From Erythroxylum novogranatense (lineage: Eukaryota; Streptophyta; Magnoliopsida; Malpighiales; Erythroxylaceae), in contig CM057228.1 in assembly GCA_029891385.1 (NCBI GenBank), positions 59,279,783 through 59,343,782 of the forward strand: a stretch of DNA of 64,000 nt, read 5' to 3'. Of the stretch, positions 34,709 through 46,385 are shown piece after piece. The notes under the pieces were generated by a model. It was not told the origin of the DNA. It did no database searches and saw only the letters and a list, made by a program, of their open reading frames with translations. Position 1 is the first letter of the stretch. Each line of letters starts with the position of its first letter. The position numbers and the translations under genes are program-made.

Positions 34709-36763
34709 TGTTGGAGTTATGTAAATATAGTACTCTAGAAAGCAAGTGTATTTACATGTAACTTTGTCTTAAATCGATTCCATGTTTTGTAATGAAAATA
34801 TTTATTATTAATAAAACAAAGAGTTTGGTTTTATCTGTATGAGCATTATATATCTAGTCATAAGGTACCAAGATTCTTTTGTAAGTAATATACATATACA
34901 TAGAGATGTATGGGAAACATGTATATTATTAGAATCTGAATTAATTGATTCACAGTTGAATAATCAAGTTGGTCGCTTGATTATGGTTTGAACTATAGTG
35001 TTGTGATTTATCTCCATATAAGTAAAGGAGTTTACTTGAGGAATGATGAGTTTCATATCATGATAGTAGTTGACTATCGATCTGGCACTATTAAATGAAT
35101 CGGAATCAAGTATGTTTTCAATAATAAAGTAGGTAGTTACTTTAATCTTAAAACATACAACTTAAGCATTCGCTTATTATGAACCATAATCTTGATGAGT
35201 GGTGAACTCATATATGTTTCATTATAATTCTTGATATGATCGGAATGGGTTTTAAAGAGTATTAATCCGATTATGCGCATGTTGGAATTATTAATTGAAA
35301 CATGTATCGAGAACATTCACTCGAATAAAGAGTTTATAGTGTTATCATCTCTTAGATGTTTTAAGGAGATTTGGTGATTAAGCGGGGCGATGGTTTGATG
35401 GACTAGCTACCCATCAAGTCTTAACACTGAGATGAGATCTTATGTGTTAATCGCCATATAAAGTAAAATGAGAGATCTAGAAGGAAAAAAACCAACATAA
35501 GGGCAAAATGGTAATTTTACCATTTGTTGTGCGGATGGCAATAATAAGGTTCTAAATAGGGTTTGCAATTGGACATATTCTCATAATATTTAATAATTCA
35601 AGAGTTCAACTAATTATCTTTAGTGGAATGACATTTAGTTAATAAGCTAGAATTACTTCCAATGAGATTGAATTAATTCTGGGCTTATTGGAGCTTGAAT
35701 TATCAAAGGCCAATAAGATTCCCCACTTGGCTTTAAGGAAGATTATCAAGCTAAGTAAGAAATATAAATGGAGGTTAATTAGAAGCCCATAATTGAATCT
35801 TAGGCTTGCTCTAATTAAAGAAGCCCAAATGTACATTTAGTAATGGGCTTGGTTTTTGGTTTAATGTAATTAATTAGATTAATTATATTAAAACAATTTT
35901 TTTAAGAAGAATATAGCGATTTCGGTTATTAAAATGATAAATAAAGATGGTCTTTATTATGGTTAATCATCATTAAATGGAGTTATGAACTTACCATTAA
36001 ATGGTTTAATGGTTGTCTTTTAATGTTGGCTTGTAACCTATTTGCATTCATTAGATTAATGATGAAAGATGTACATTAGGTGGACCATCTTCCTTCTTTC
36101 TTCTTGGCAAAACTGAAATTGGGTATTGAATTTTAGGTTATGGTCTTTTCAAATAGCCATCATAAAGATAAATGAAGATAATCTCATTTATTTGCTATGT
36201 TATGAGTGATTAATGAAAGAAGTGATGCATTTGATGCCTCTCTCTCCTTCCATCCATGCATATACAAAATTGGTAGGCAAGAAAGAGTTCTTCCATGTTC
36301 TTTACACCTTCTCTCCTTTCATGAAAGAGAGAATCGAAAATACCAATTGAAAGAGTTTCAATTTTGCTTCTTCTTCTTCTAAGAAAATCTCCTCCAAATA
36401 TTTCTTCTCCTTTCCCACCAAAGGATTTTGTTAACCTAATTGTCCTTGAAGAACAGGTGGTAAATCTAACTGGTTGAGGACACTATAACAAGGAGAAAGT
36501 AGATTGTTAAAGGAAAAGAGTCATAGGCAAAGGATTTGGATACACAAAGAAGGAGAGGATAGCACAGCGAAGATTTAAAGCTGTAGCGAAGGAGTCGGTA
36601 ATACTCCTGATCTTGTTTATATTTTATTATCCTTATACCATATCATGTATGGATTGGCATGTTGATTTCGATTTGTTGCTTCCGCTACAAGTAATGATTT
36701 CTTAAAAGTTTTGAAATCTACTGTTTTTCCAAACAAAGCATGTTTTCTTTTTCCGATTCAACA
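34709..36763 (+). repeat. Copia C 5' LTR
   Basis: 2055 bp, TGTTGGAGTTATGTAAATA to GATTCAACA. The only uninterrupted copy of this copia LTR in the window, useful as the reference for B and D. Confidence 0.93.
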
Positions 36764-37637
36764 ATTAGTATCAGAGCCAGTTTCTAATGCATGATTTCGG
36801 TTTCTATATATTGGATGCATGGGTTGGCAATTTTTTTGTGTATGCTGCATATTTTTATGTGATAGAAATATACATGGTGTATGTTTGCTCTTTTGGTTGT
36901 CCATAGAAGTTAAATTTACCTTGTAAGATTTCTTCATTGGTCGTAACAAGGAGGGTGGTCTATCATCACCATGTTTCCTCCTTGGTTTCTTTTTTCTATT
37001 TTCTTTGATTTTGTAATGTACAAATTGATGTAATGATGAAGATGGAGCAGCCATGGATTGAAGAAATGGAAAGGTAAAATTTTCGGTGTATCCTTTTGTG
37101 TATTGGCATAAGTTTTGTGAAAACATAGTTGCTGGAATTTTGTTTCAATGGATCACTTTTCGGTTCTTATTGTAAAAACAAGTGCTGGATTTTTGTTTCA
37201 AAGAATCAAAATTCAGTTTTATTAAATACTAAGTGCTGGTTTTTTATTTTCATGAAATGAGCTTCGGTTTTAATGAAAACTAGTGCTGGAATTTTTTTTC
37301 AAAACAAAGATTTGGTTTTCTAAAAATCTGGTGCTGGAATTTTATTTTTCAAAGTGAAAAAATTCGATTTTCATATATGCCATTACATTTTGTTTACCAA
37401 ATGGGCCGGATCATGCTTGTGAAGAGTTCGAAGTAGAAGATCCAAGTCCAAGAAGAATACTTTGGGCCTAAAAGGCTTGTAATTATTTAATTTTTCTAGG
37501 ATGGACAATCAAAAGTGGCTTTATTAGTTCATGTGATGAATGGAGAAATGAATGCTTATAATATGCGATATTATGTGATTGCATGTCATTTAGAAAATTG
37601 CCAACCCTAGGCTTTGCCATGCATTCATTATGTTTGA
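36764..37637 (+). other. Copia C PBS and leader
   Basis: PBS-like TAGTATCAGAGCCAG, then leader sequence matching copia B 28257-29130. The tandem repeats lie at 37126-37390. No coding region is reached. Confidence 0.88.
37126..37390 (+). repeat. Degenerate ~50-bp tandem repeats, copia C
   Basis: Second copy of the leader array seen at 28627-28880, with the same TGCTGGAATTTTGTTTCA starts. Confidence 0.75.
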
Positions 37638-37754
37638 TGTTGGACCTCGATTTTTAAGTGAAAATAAGAAATATTCAAAAGTGGATGAGTTGATTGAAAT
37701 GAAGTTAAATAGCAAGAATTAAAAAGAAAAAGTGTGACAATTTGAAGAATTTAG

Positions 37755-38465
37755 AAAGTTTGACTTTTTGACCATTGAGAGTTGACTTTTGATTTAGTCA
37801 AAATTTTAGAAAATGTTCAACATAAAACTTGTAGTTTATGTTAAGAGCTTTTTGTAGCCATAAAGTTTGCAATTTTTCGATATCGGGAGTGAAAGTTATG
37901 AACAGTCAAAGTTTAGGTGTGTTATAGGTTGACTTATATTATGGCTGAAGCTTTGACAGAAAAATTTACCTAGTTAGAGGTAAATTGAGCCTTGAACTTC
38001 TTCATGAAAGTTGAAGGATTTGATTTGATTTTTATTTTGATATAAAGTATGAAATTTGTTTGATTAAGGAATAATAAGTTATGATTTTTACAAGTTTCTG
38101 TTATGATTTTAGCATGATTATTCGAGGACAGAACATTTGACTGACAAATTGACTTCATTAGAGGTCAAATTGATTTTTATTTCCTTCATAAAAGTTGTAG
38201 GTGACTTTCTGATCTTCTCAGTGATATAAAATATGAGGTGTTCGGAATTTGAAGTTGAAAGATATAAATTTTCAAAGTTAAATATTGTTTAGGTTTACAT
38301 TAAATTGGGACAGTACATTTGATTGGATTTTTGACCTCTTTAGAGACAAAATTGATTTTTGAGATATAAATGGAAGTTGTAGAGCTTCCTTCAAGCTTTC
38401 CATAAAGACCAAATTTGTCAAATTTAAAATTCGGAATCAAGACTTACATTTTTTGAAAAATTCGG
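37755..38465 (+). repeat. Degenerate ~170-190-bp tandem repeats inside gypsy A LTR
   Basis: Four consecutive blocks (about 37755, 37941, 38116, 38306) share the order: a TTTGACT/TTGAC word, a TAGAGGTnAAATTGA word, an AAAGTTGTAG word, a GATATAAA word and a final AGTTATGA or AGATATAAATT word. LTR2 and LTR4 show the same; LTR3 lost most of it. Confidence 0.65.
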
Positions 38466-38467
38466 AG

Positions 38468-38500
<33 letters not shown>

Positions 38501-39419
38501 AAAAAAAAAGATTTCAGAAGCTCTCTCGCGAGGACGACAGGGTGTTTGAATAAATTTTTTTTAATAAATTTTTATTTTTTAAATTATTTAATTATTATTT
38601 TCGAATTATTTAATTATTTTTTCAGATTATAGGAATTATGACCCCTCTTCAATCTTTCGCTCATATCTTTTCCGTCCGACATCCGGTTGACATGGTTTTC
38701 AAAACGTTGGAATCCTAAGACAGTGAATTTCATTTTTGCGGGAAATTTGTGAATTTTTTAGATTAATTAAGGGTGATTAATTTAATCAAAGTGAGTTGAG
38801 AAATTTTCCGAACACAATTCAGTATTTTGAGAAATTCGGGATCTGTGGTGATCCGATTGAGGGGATTCTTGAGGAGAAATAAAATTAAGATATGGGGCTA
38901 CAAGTCATATGAAGAAAGTAAATTTCAATTTTGCCCTTAAGACTTAAAATTTTTGAATTGAAGTTTGCATTAGTGTGCAGTTTTGGATTAAGAACATCTG
39001 AAAGTATATTGGGCATAACTTGTGCTCTGGTAATCGAAATGAGACGATTCTTAATTTGAATTAAACTAGAGAAATAGAGCTACAATTTTTATGAAGACAT
39101 CAAATGTCAATTTTGGGATTAAGAATGTTAATTTCTGGATGGAAATAACGTGCTGGAAAATGTGTTAGATCATGAACATATCTGAAATGTTTTGAGCATA
39201 ACTTTCGATGTAGTACTCCGAATTGGATAATTTTTGCGGCATTATGAAATTAAGACATAGAGGAATATTTCTCTAGAAGGAATTTTTGACAAATTACTTC
39301 AAATTGATAGTGCAAAACATGTCCGCAAGTGAGCATGACATAAAGTAAAATATAGGGGCAAATTTGGAAATTATGTATATATGAAAGGGTATTTTGGTCT
39401 TTAATCAATTTTTAATGAC

Positions 39420-39608
39420 ATGGCACCTAACAATGAGATGAGTTGCCGTATAAGGATGGGTCTAGAAAATAAAAGAAGAGAATTAAAAGAGTGGAAATCG
39501 ACTTTTAGAGGAAAGAAGAAGAAAATAAGAAGAGAATGGAGAGAAGTAGCTTCGGCCATGGAGAAAGAAGAGAGAGAAGTGAGGATTTTCGAATTTTTAG
39601 GGTTCTAG
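39420..39608 (+). other. Conserved 62-codon small frame in gypsy A LTRs
   Basis: MAPNNEMSCRIRMGLENKRR... to FEFLGF is present at the same place in all four LTRs (39420, 47270, 50866, 55921), open each time, with only a few residue changes. It is very basic, Lys/Arg/Glu-rich, and lies in the purine-rich leader. Similarity may simply reflect the shared DNA; there is no known domain. Confidence 0.35.
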
Positions 39609-40195
39609 CATAAGTTTTGCTTGGATTCAAAGGAAAAAGGTGGAAAAAAAACTTGAAAGCTTCCCATGGGGCTTGAGAAATCTGAAATTTGAAAGAGAAA
39701 GAGGTAAGAGAAAATTTTCAGCTTTGTGTTTTTGATGAAATTTTAGTTTAGAGATATGGAGAATGATATGGGTATGGGATATATGAAGTCAATTTTGATG
39801 TATATGCTTTAAGTTATGCTTAATTTGGGATGGAAAATTAATTAAGGTTTAGCCTTAATTTTGTGTTTGAGGATTTTGTGAATTATTGGTGTAGAATAAT
39901 AAATACTAGTATGGGTTTATGAAATATGATATCAATTTTGTAGCAATTGTGATTTATGATATTGAATTTGTGTAAATTGGTTTAGGCCAAATTTTGAAAT
40001 TGGAGATTTTTGAAATTGGTGATTTAGATATCTTGGAATTATAATGAATTGATGAATTATGTCATCACTTTTAAGGATTAAGTTATTTATGAGGTTAAAT
40101 TTTGATGAAATTGCCTTAGGGAATGTTAAATTGGAAGGAAGAAAGGAGAAATGGCCAAATTGAAGCTTGGAACAAATTTCTGGCATTAATTCGAG

Positions 40196-41138
40196 GTGGG
40201 TAGTATGTTTATTTATTGAATTTTAAGTTAAGCATGAATATTTGAAAAATTCAAGAAGAAAATTTTTTAAAAAATATATTATGGTTTATGAAAATGTTTG
40301 AAAACTTGGTTTTCGGAATAAATTTTATGAAAATGCAAAGTTTATGAAATTCGTTGTGTTCGAATTCTATGAATGATTTGAAAATGTGAATTTGAATAAG
40401 TTGGATTTTATTATGGAAAGAAATATTTGCATACCTTGTTGTGATTTTGATTGATATGTGAATTGATTGATAAATTGATGATTTGAACGTTGATGATGAA
40501 GTGATGTGCAAATTTTACATGCATTGATGTGATATGTGAGTGTGTGAAAAGTAAGATTTTTCAAAAAGTGCCTTCGGGCAATCCGATCTTTTTTTTTCGA
40601 TATGTGTTATATGGGTTTGGTTAGGTCCTTTAAGTGAGTCAGTGAACTGTCTCTATTTGTTTAAAGCCTTCTCCCGGCTGCCCGCTAGTGGTATTGGAGC
40701 TCCGATTTCGGACTCCCTTCACGGCTACTTGGCCGCTATCTTGGAAAGTGTAATGCCTTCTCATTCTTGCAGTGCATAGGACCGCTATCTTGGGGAATGT
40801 GCGAAGACGTTCTGTTTGGACCGAACCAGACCATTTGATGTGTTTTGTGTGCTTTGTTCTATTTATAAGTATGTTACATGACATCTTTTGAAAAAGAAAT
40901 GTGAAAATTTTGAGAAAGAAATTATTGAAGTTCTTCAACTGAAAAGTGATTGAAATGGTTTTGATCATGTTTTGAAAAGTGTGAGAAATAAGAAAATTGT
41001 CAAATTTCCTACTGTGGAATTTCTTTTTAAAAGAATGGCAAAGGTTTTTGCAAAGATGTTTTTTTAGCATATTTTTCAATTTATAAACATATTATCCATG
41101 AGTTATTTTAGCTCACCTCCTTTCATCCTCATCTCCAG
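40196..41138 (+). other. Putative intron-like segment in LTR1
   Basis: AG/GTGGGTAG to CATCTCCAG/GT, with GAGT TATTTTAGCTCACC at 41098-41116 (the GAGCT arm has one change) and a pyrimidine tract before the AG. Confidence 0.5.
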
Positions 41139-43906
41139 GTATTCGAGCAAGAGATCGGATGAAAGACTGTCAGAACATCAGTTCGATTTGTGTATGTTTT
41201 TGTATTTTGAATAATTTGGATTTTTGGACAGGTTTAAGATATGGTTTGGAAAGCCATTAAGGTTTTGAAAATGTCCGACTCATGAAAGTATTAAGTTATC
41301 AGATTGTACATAGATTTGAAATTGTGTATGGCTAAGGTTATGAACTTGTGTATAATGTTTAGTACGATATATTTGAATTATAAGATTGTATATTAATGTG
41401 AATTATGGATTTGGTTATAATTATGATTGAGTTGTGTACGGATGTTTCTGATTAAAAATTGAGGATTATTGAAATGTTTTAGATATAGGAGTGTGTTTAT
41501 CTGCTGAGATCCCGGACAGAGGGTCCGGTAGATTTGGATGATTTTGTGTGATGACTTGGGTATTTTAGAAGTATTTATTTACCCTTGCAGGTTTTGAGTT
41601 AGGTCAAAGGCAGCCGTTATCTTCTTAGAAATTTAGTTAGATAATAAGTTGAAAAGAAAATAAATAAAATTAGATGTTTAAAAGATGGATTTTTGGGGTT
41701 GGATTGTATGTATAAAAAATTTTGTTATAACTGAGAAATTAATGGAGAATGATTCCCAAAAATGGGAATTTATTTGTATTTGATTGGCATAAGTTTGAAT
41801 AAAGATGAGTATAAAAAAAAAGAGAAAAGGAAAAGAAAAGAAAGAAAAAAAATTTGTACCGGATTTCGGATCGGTTAGTTTAGGTTTCCAACGCGATGAG
41901 TGTATTTGTTCCAACGGATGTTGGCATTTAATTCAGTCCGATGCGCTTATTCGTTCTGTATTTGTTTCGTATTTCGGCTATTCGATAATATTATTTCGAT
42001 TCGTTTGGTGTTTTGCTCCGCTTTGTTTCGCTATATGATCCGATTCGTGTTTTTGTCTGTTCTGTTTGCTTCGCTTTTCGATTTGCTTCCCCTTTCGTTT
42101 TGCGTTTTGCTTTGTTCTCCGTTTCTTTCGCTTTCGTTTTTCTGTTGGGATTCAGTTTTCGAATCGGGTCACAACATTTATGGTATCAGAGCCCAGTATT
42201 AGGATCTTAACAAGGCACATATGATTGATAAGAGTTTGTGATAAAGGACCCGTTTGGTTGAGCTTTTATCAATAGAGCTTTTATCAGTAGAGCTTTTGTC
42301 AGTAGAGTTTTTCTGAAAAAAGCTTTTTGAAAAAGCCAGTTGACTGTTTGGCTGTCAATTAAAAAAACAACTTTTTTAAAAGAGCTTTATACAGTAGACT
42401 GTTTGGCAACATAAAAATAAAAAGCACTTTTATTAATTTTAAGTATATTTTATTTCATAATCTAATTTACTATCATTTAAATATATATTATTTAATTATT
42501 TATTTTAATAAAAATTATAAATAATTTAATTCAACATTATATTTATTTATTTAATAAATCTATATTTATTATCAATAAAATTATGAATAATTTAATTTTA
42601 TTTAATTTTATAATTAAATTTTACATAATTAAATTAAAATATATAAATATTCAAATAAAATTTTATTTAATAATTAAAATATATTTCAAATAAATATTAA
42701 TTTATAAACAAAATTTAAAATTTAAAATTTAAATAAATTTATTTAATTAAAAATAATTTATTTTAATTATTATCGATGATAAAATATAACTACATTAACA
42801 TTCAAACAGGTTTTTATTTTTATTTGAAAGAAAAACATAAACAAAAACTAAAAGCAAAGCTGTAATGCAATGAAAAACAGAAGTAGAACCAAGCTCTAAG
42901 TTGAAATTAATGTCAATTTGCATCAAAGAAGAATCTTTAACTCTAATCTAATAAAACAATGTTGGACACCCTCTAATGTGCTCACTGTCTTGATATGGCC
43001 TCCCAAATTATAAATCTTACTGAAAAATTGAAGAAGAACATAAAATTGAGTCTGATTCAATTTGATTCTTGAAGCTAGATGATCGCATCGAATTTGAACT
43101 TTTAAATCAGTACATAGGCATCATCAAGCTCTTCAAAGCTCGCTCAACTCTCAAGTCTTTCTTGACCTTTAAACCTTCGAAGGAAAACAAAATTAAAGAG
43201 ACAATCGATGGGGCGTTAATAAAAATATAAGAACTGGATCCGGCTATAATAGAGTTTATTGCTTCACATGCAATTAAACAAAATCCTCCCATATATTAAC
43301 TTAGGTACAACTTACCTTTTCGGAGGCTTCTCGCCATACCTACGTAAAGAAGCATCTCTATTATCTGGTAATTATAGATGCAAAAAAACTAGAACGTTTG
43401 ACTATGGCATCTCAAGCATAAAGGCCTAATTCCAGTTAAACCATAATCGCCTAATTCCAGGAATTTAGTTCCTACATAAGAGATGGATGAAAATCATGGT
43501 CTGGAGATGCAAGTGCAAGTGCGTTAATCTCTGGGTCTCTTTCATGTTGGAAGAAGACAATCTCACATTATATACTTTCTGCCCTCTGTGATAGCAGTCA
43601 TATAAAGAAAATAAACTCAGCAAGGCAGAATGAAGACGAAATCACTTACATGCAAGAGATAAAAATTGGTAACCAGTAAACGTCTCAAGATGACAGAAAC
43701 AGCACTAAAAGCATCTTGATTTACATCTAGACAAGACAAGGGGCAGTTAGACAAGATTTATCACGCAGGCTAAGCACAGGAAAGTCCACATATACATTTT
43801 CATGATTTAATACTCTAAGAATATCATGATTCAGTGGGGCATTAAAGGAATATCACTATGCATAAGTGACTTGAAATAACCAATACAGAGAAATTAGCAG
43901 ATTACA

Positions 43907-44175
43907 CTAGTCTTTTACCAGTCTTGCCTCATAGCCACCTTCAGCTCGCTTCACAAGGGTGTAAGGCACGTGAGTCCCCAGGAGTTTATCCCATATGGAG
44001 AAAAATGGCTGGGAGTAATTGACTTCAGATTAGGAATGAGATAGCACCTCCAAGGGTGTAAAGCAAAAAAAAATTACTCCTATACGAGCAGTCATCCCAG
44101 AAATTAGGAATGAGATAGCACCTCCAACGGTATCAAGCAAAAGACCTTTAAGTGGGTGATTGTAAAGAGATCTCC
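43907..44175 (-). pseudogene. SBH: Captured sphinganine C4-hydroxylase (SBH) fragment
   Basis: The minus strand encodes SLYNHPLKGLLLDTVGGAI then SFLISGMTARIGVIFF, and after a break NYSQPFFSIWDKLLGTHVPY then TLVKRAEGGYEARLVKD and a stop at 43907-43909. These match, in order, the last third of plant sphinganine C4-hydroxylases (fatty acid hydroxylase superfamily, ER membrane enzymes that make phytosphingosine). About 40 residues between the two parts, including the HDIHHQ histidine box, are missing; in their place is a 25-bp duplicate of upstream coding sequence and an in-frame stop. No N-terminal catalytic boxes were found. Upstream sequence to about 44770 looks like the parent gene's 5' UTR and intron, and downstream sequence like its 3' UTR. 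Identification is from recalled family features, not a search. Confidence 0.78.
44029..44127 (-). repeat. 25-bp direct repeat at the SBH deletion
   Basis: ATTAGGAATGAGATAGCACC and the following few bases occur at 44029-44053 and again at 44103-44127. The second copy is native SBH coding sequence; the first sits exactly at the deletion junction, as if copied in during repair. Confidence 0.8.
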
Positions 44176-46361
44176 TGCAACAGGAAATCTGCGCCCTACA
44201 TAACCTGAACGCAAACACAGACACACAAAAAAGGAATTAGAAAAATTAAGCTTCATTTAAGTTTGATACTTAAATAGCCAATTAGCCTAAGTGAGGGGAA
44301 ATAGCAGATTCCACGTAGTCTCCATCTAAAAAAACATCAAATTTCCGTTTAAGGAAAACAAAATCCTACCCATGAACAGCCCACCCAAGGAGTAACATTC
44401 AAAAGAGATAAAAAAGGACAAGTTCAACGAAAACCAAATTGGCTTTCGAAACAACTACACTGAGTTGACTTGGAAAAGAAACCAATTATCAAAGAGTTAG
44501 AAGAAAAAGAACCCAGAAGAATCCCAGATTTTATTGGCGCTTGACTCCACATTACCCAGTAACAAACAGAAAGGGAAGTCATTCCTCAATTCCAAAGAAA
44601 CAGGAAAGCTAACAAAGACGAAAAGCAAAGCATTTTGGCAACTTACATAAATATAAAAAAAATGGAGAACATAAATTGCAGCGTAAAGGAGGAAATCGAG
44701 ACCTAACCATAAAAGGATTGGAGGAGATCGCCAAGCAGACGCAGAGAGAAGAGAGGAATTTTGGTTTGAGAGAGGGTTTTATACGTCGCATGTTATAAAC
44801 ATAAGCGACGCAAATTATAATCGTTAAGGTCTACCCGAAAGAGCTATTTTAAGGGGCTTTTCTGAAAAGCTCCAAATTTTAGCTTTTAAAAAAGCTGTAT
44901 TTGAACTTTTAAAAAATCTATTTCTAGCCCAAAAGTGCTTTTGAAATTTATAGCCAAACACTTTCTTTTTTCTTAAAATAGCTTTTGCTATGGACAAAAG
45001 TGCTTTTGGACCCTCCAAAAGCTGAACCAAATAGGCTCAAAATGGAATTATTGGAAATGTGCTTTTGATGTGAATGACCCATCATGAATTGGTATTGTAA
45101 GAATGTGTTGATGAAGATGTCAACTGATGATTTGATTTCAGAAATGTGTTAAGAATAGTGCGATTGAAATTTCTTGATGATGGTAGAAATTGAGAATGAT
45201 TATGCACTTGTGAGAATGTGATAAAGAAAGTGTTCATGAAATTGAGATTTGAAATTCATGATAAATTAGGATGAATGAATTTTGATACTAAGGAATATTG
45301 GAAAGATGAGTTTGATGATAGGAAAATTTGATATGGGTGGTATGTGATTCAAGAATTGAGAAATGTGTGTGATAAGGAAAAAGTGTTCATGATGATCTTC
45401 GTTTAGAAAGAAATTTTATGTAAGGATGAGTTACTCGGTGTTTCATCACGTATGAATTTCGAGGACGAAATTCTTTTAAGAGAAGGAAAAATGTTAGACC
45501 CCAATTTTTAAGTGAAAATAAGAAATATTCAAAAGTGGATGAGTTGATTGAAATGAAGTTAAATAGCAAGAATTAAAAAAAAAGTGTGACAATTTGAAGA
45601 ATTTAGAAAGTTTGACTTTTTGACCATTGAGAGTTGACTTTTGATTCAGTCAAAATTTGAGAAAATGTTCAACATGAAACTTGTAGGTTATGTTAATAGC
45701 TTTCTATAGCCATAAAGTTTACAATTTTTTTATATCGGGAGTGAAAGTTATGAATAGTCAAAGTTTAGGTGTATTATAGGATGACTTATATTATGACTGA
45801 AGCTTTGAGTGAAAAATTTACCTAGTTAGAGGTAAATTGAGCCTTGAAGTTCTTCATTAAAGTTGAAGGATTTGATTTGATTTTTATTTTGATATAAAGT
45901 ATGGAATTTTTTTGATTAAGGAATAATAAGTTATGATTTTTACAAGTTTCTGTTATGATTTTAGCATGATTATTCGAGGACAGAACTTTTGACTGACAAA
46001 TTGACTTCATTAGAGGTCAAATTGATTTTTGTCCTCCAATAAAGTTGTAGGTGACTTTTTGATCTTCGCAGTGATATGAAATATGAGGTGTTCGAAATTT
46101 GGAGTTGAAAGATATAAATTTTCAAAGTTAAATATTGTTTAGGTTTACATTAAATTGGGGCAGTACATTTGATTGACTTTTTGACCTTTTTAGAGACAAA
46201 ATTGATTTTTGAGATCTACATGAAAGTTGTAGAGCTTCCTTCAAGCTTTCCATATAGACCAAATTTGTCAAATTTAAAATTCGGAATCAAGAGTTACATT
46301 TTTTGAAAAATTCGGATATATATATATATTTTTTGAAAAAAAAAGATTTCAGAGGCTCTCT

Positions 46362-46385
46362 GCGAGGGCGAGCACTCGCCCTCGC
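46362..46385. other. GC-rich 11-bp-stem hairpin in LTR2
   Basis: GCGAGGGCGAG and its exact complement are separated by CA, within an AT-rich region that begins with an AT run. LTR4 has the same 11-bp arms farther apart (55011-55021 and 55038-55048). Confidence 0.88.

Larger units (their letters stand above)
34709..37637 (+). mobile_element. Copia element C, 5' part only
   Basis: Full 5' LTR (34709-36763), PBS TAGTATCAGAGCC (one change from the usual TGG start), then 874 bp of leader homologous to copia B including the ~50-bp repeats. It is cut at 37638 by the giant gypsy LTR array, before gag. The remainder is not found at the far side of the array, where another element fragment follows. 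Confidence 0.9.
37638..42176 (+). repeat. Gypsy A LTR1
   Basis: 4539 bp. Contains four degenerate repeats near the start, an (AT)n run at 38470-38499, a shortened GC hairpin near 38523, a purine-rich leader ending in GTAAG at 39704, the AG/GTGGGTAG box at 40196 and the pyrimidine tract ending at 41138. The hairpin pair is decayed in this copy. Confidence 0.94.
42246..45038. mobile_element. Non-autonomous DNA transposon carrying gene fragments
   Basis: Comparison with internal domains 2 and 3 (GTGATAAAATGG) shows a 2793-bp insertion with a 3-bp duplication AAA (42243-42245, 45039-45041). Ends are imperfect inverted repeats: GGACCCGTTTGGTTGAGC and, on the other strand, GAGCCTATTTGGTTCAGC. Subterminal regions are full of AAAAGCTTTT-like words. 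TSD length and terminal sequence point to the PIF/Harbinger group, though AAA departs from the usual TWA. No transposase is visible; the interior carries a captured plant gene fragment on the minus strand. Confidence 0.82.
42177..45491 (+). other. Gypsy A internal domain 1, with DNA transposon insert
   Basis: PBS TGGTATCAGAGC at 42181, then about 520 bp of element sequence split at 42245 by a DNA transposon (42246-45038). Ends with TTCGAGGACGAAATTC and a purine-rich tract, the usual pol 3' edge of plant gypsy elements. No gag or pol. Confidence 0.9.

Noticed and set aside
38470..38499. (AT)n run considered as a regulatory feature
   Set aside because: Plain dinucleotide repeat of variable length; LTR2 and LTR4 have shorter runs at the same place.
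41805..42210. Cys/Phe-rich frames near LTR ends, repeated at about 49470-49855 and 53249-53728
   Set aside because: They come from a TTTCGNTT-rich tract at the LTR 3' end; both strands give open frames of biased composition and they are not kept in step between copies.
43107..43292. 61-codon minus-strand frame in the DNA transposon as a transposase
   Set aside because: No transposase motif; the region more likely derives from non-coding captured or subterminal sequence.
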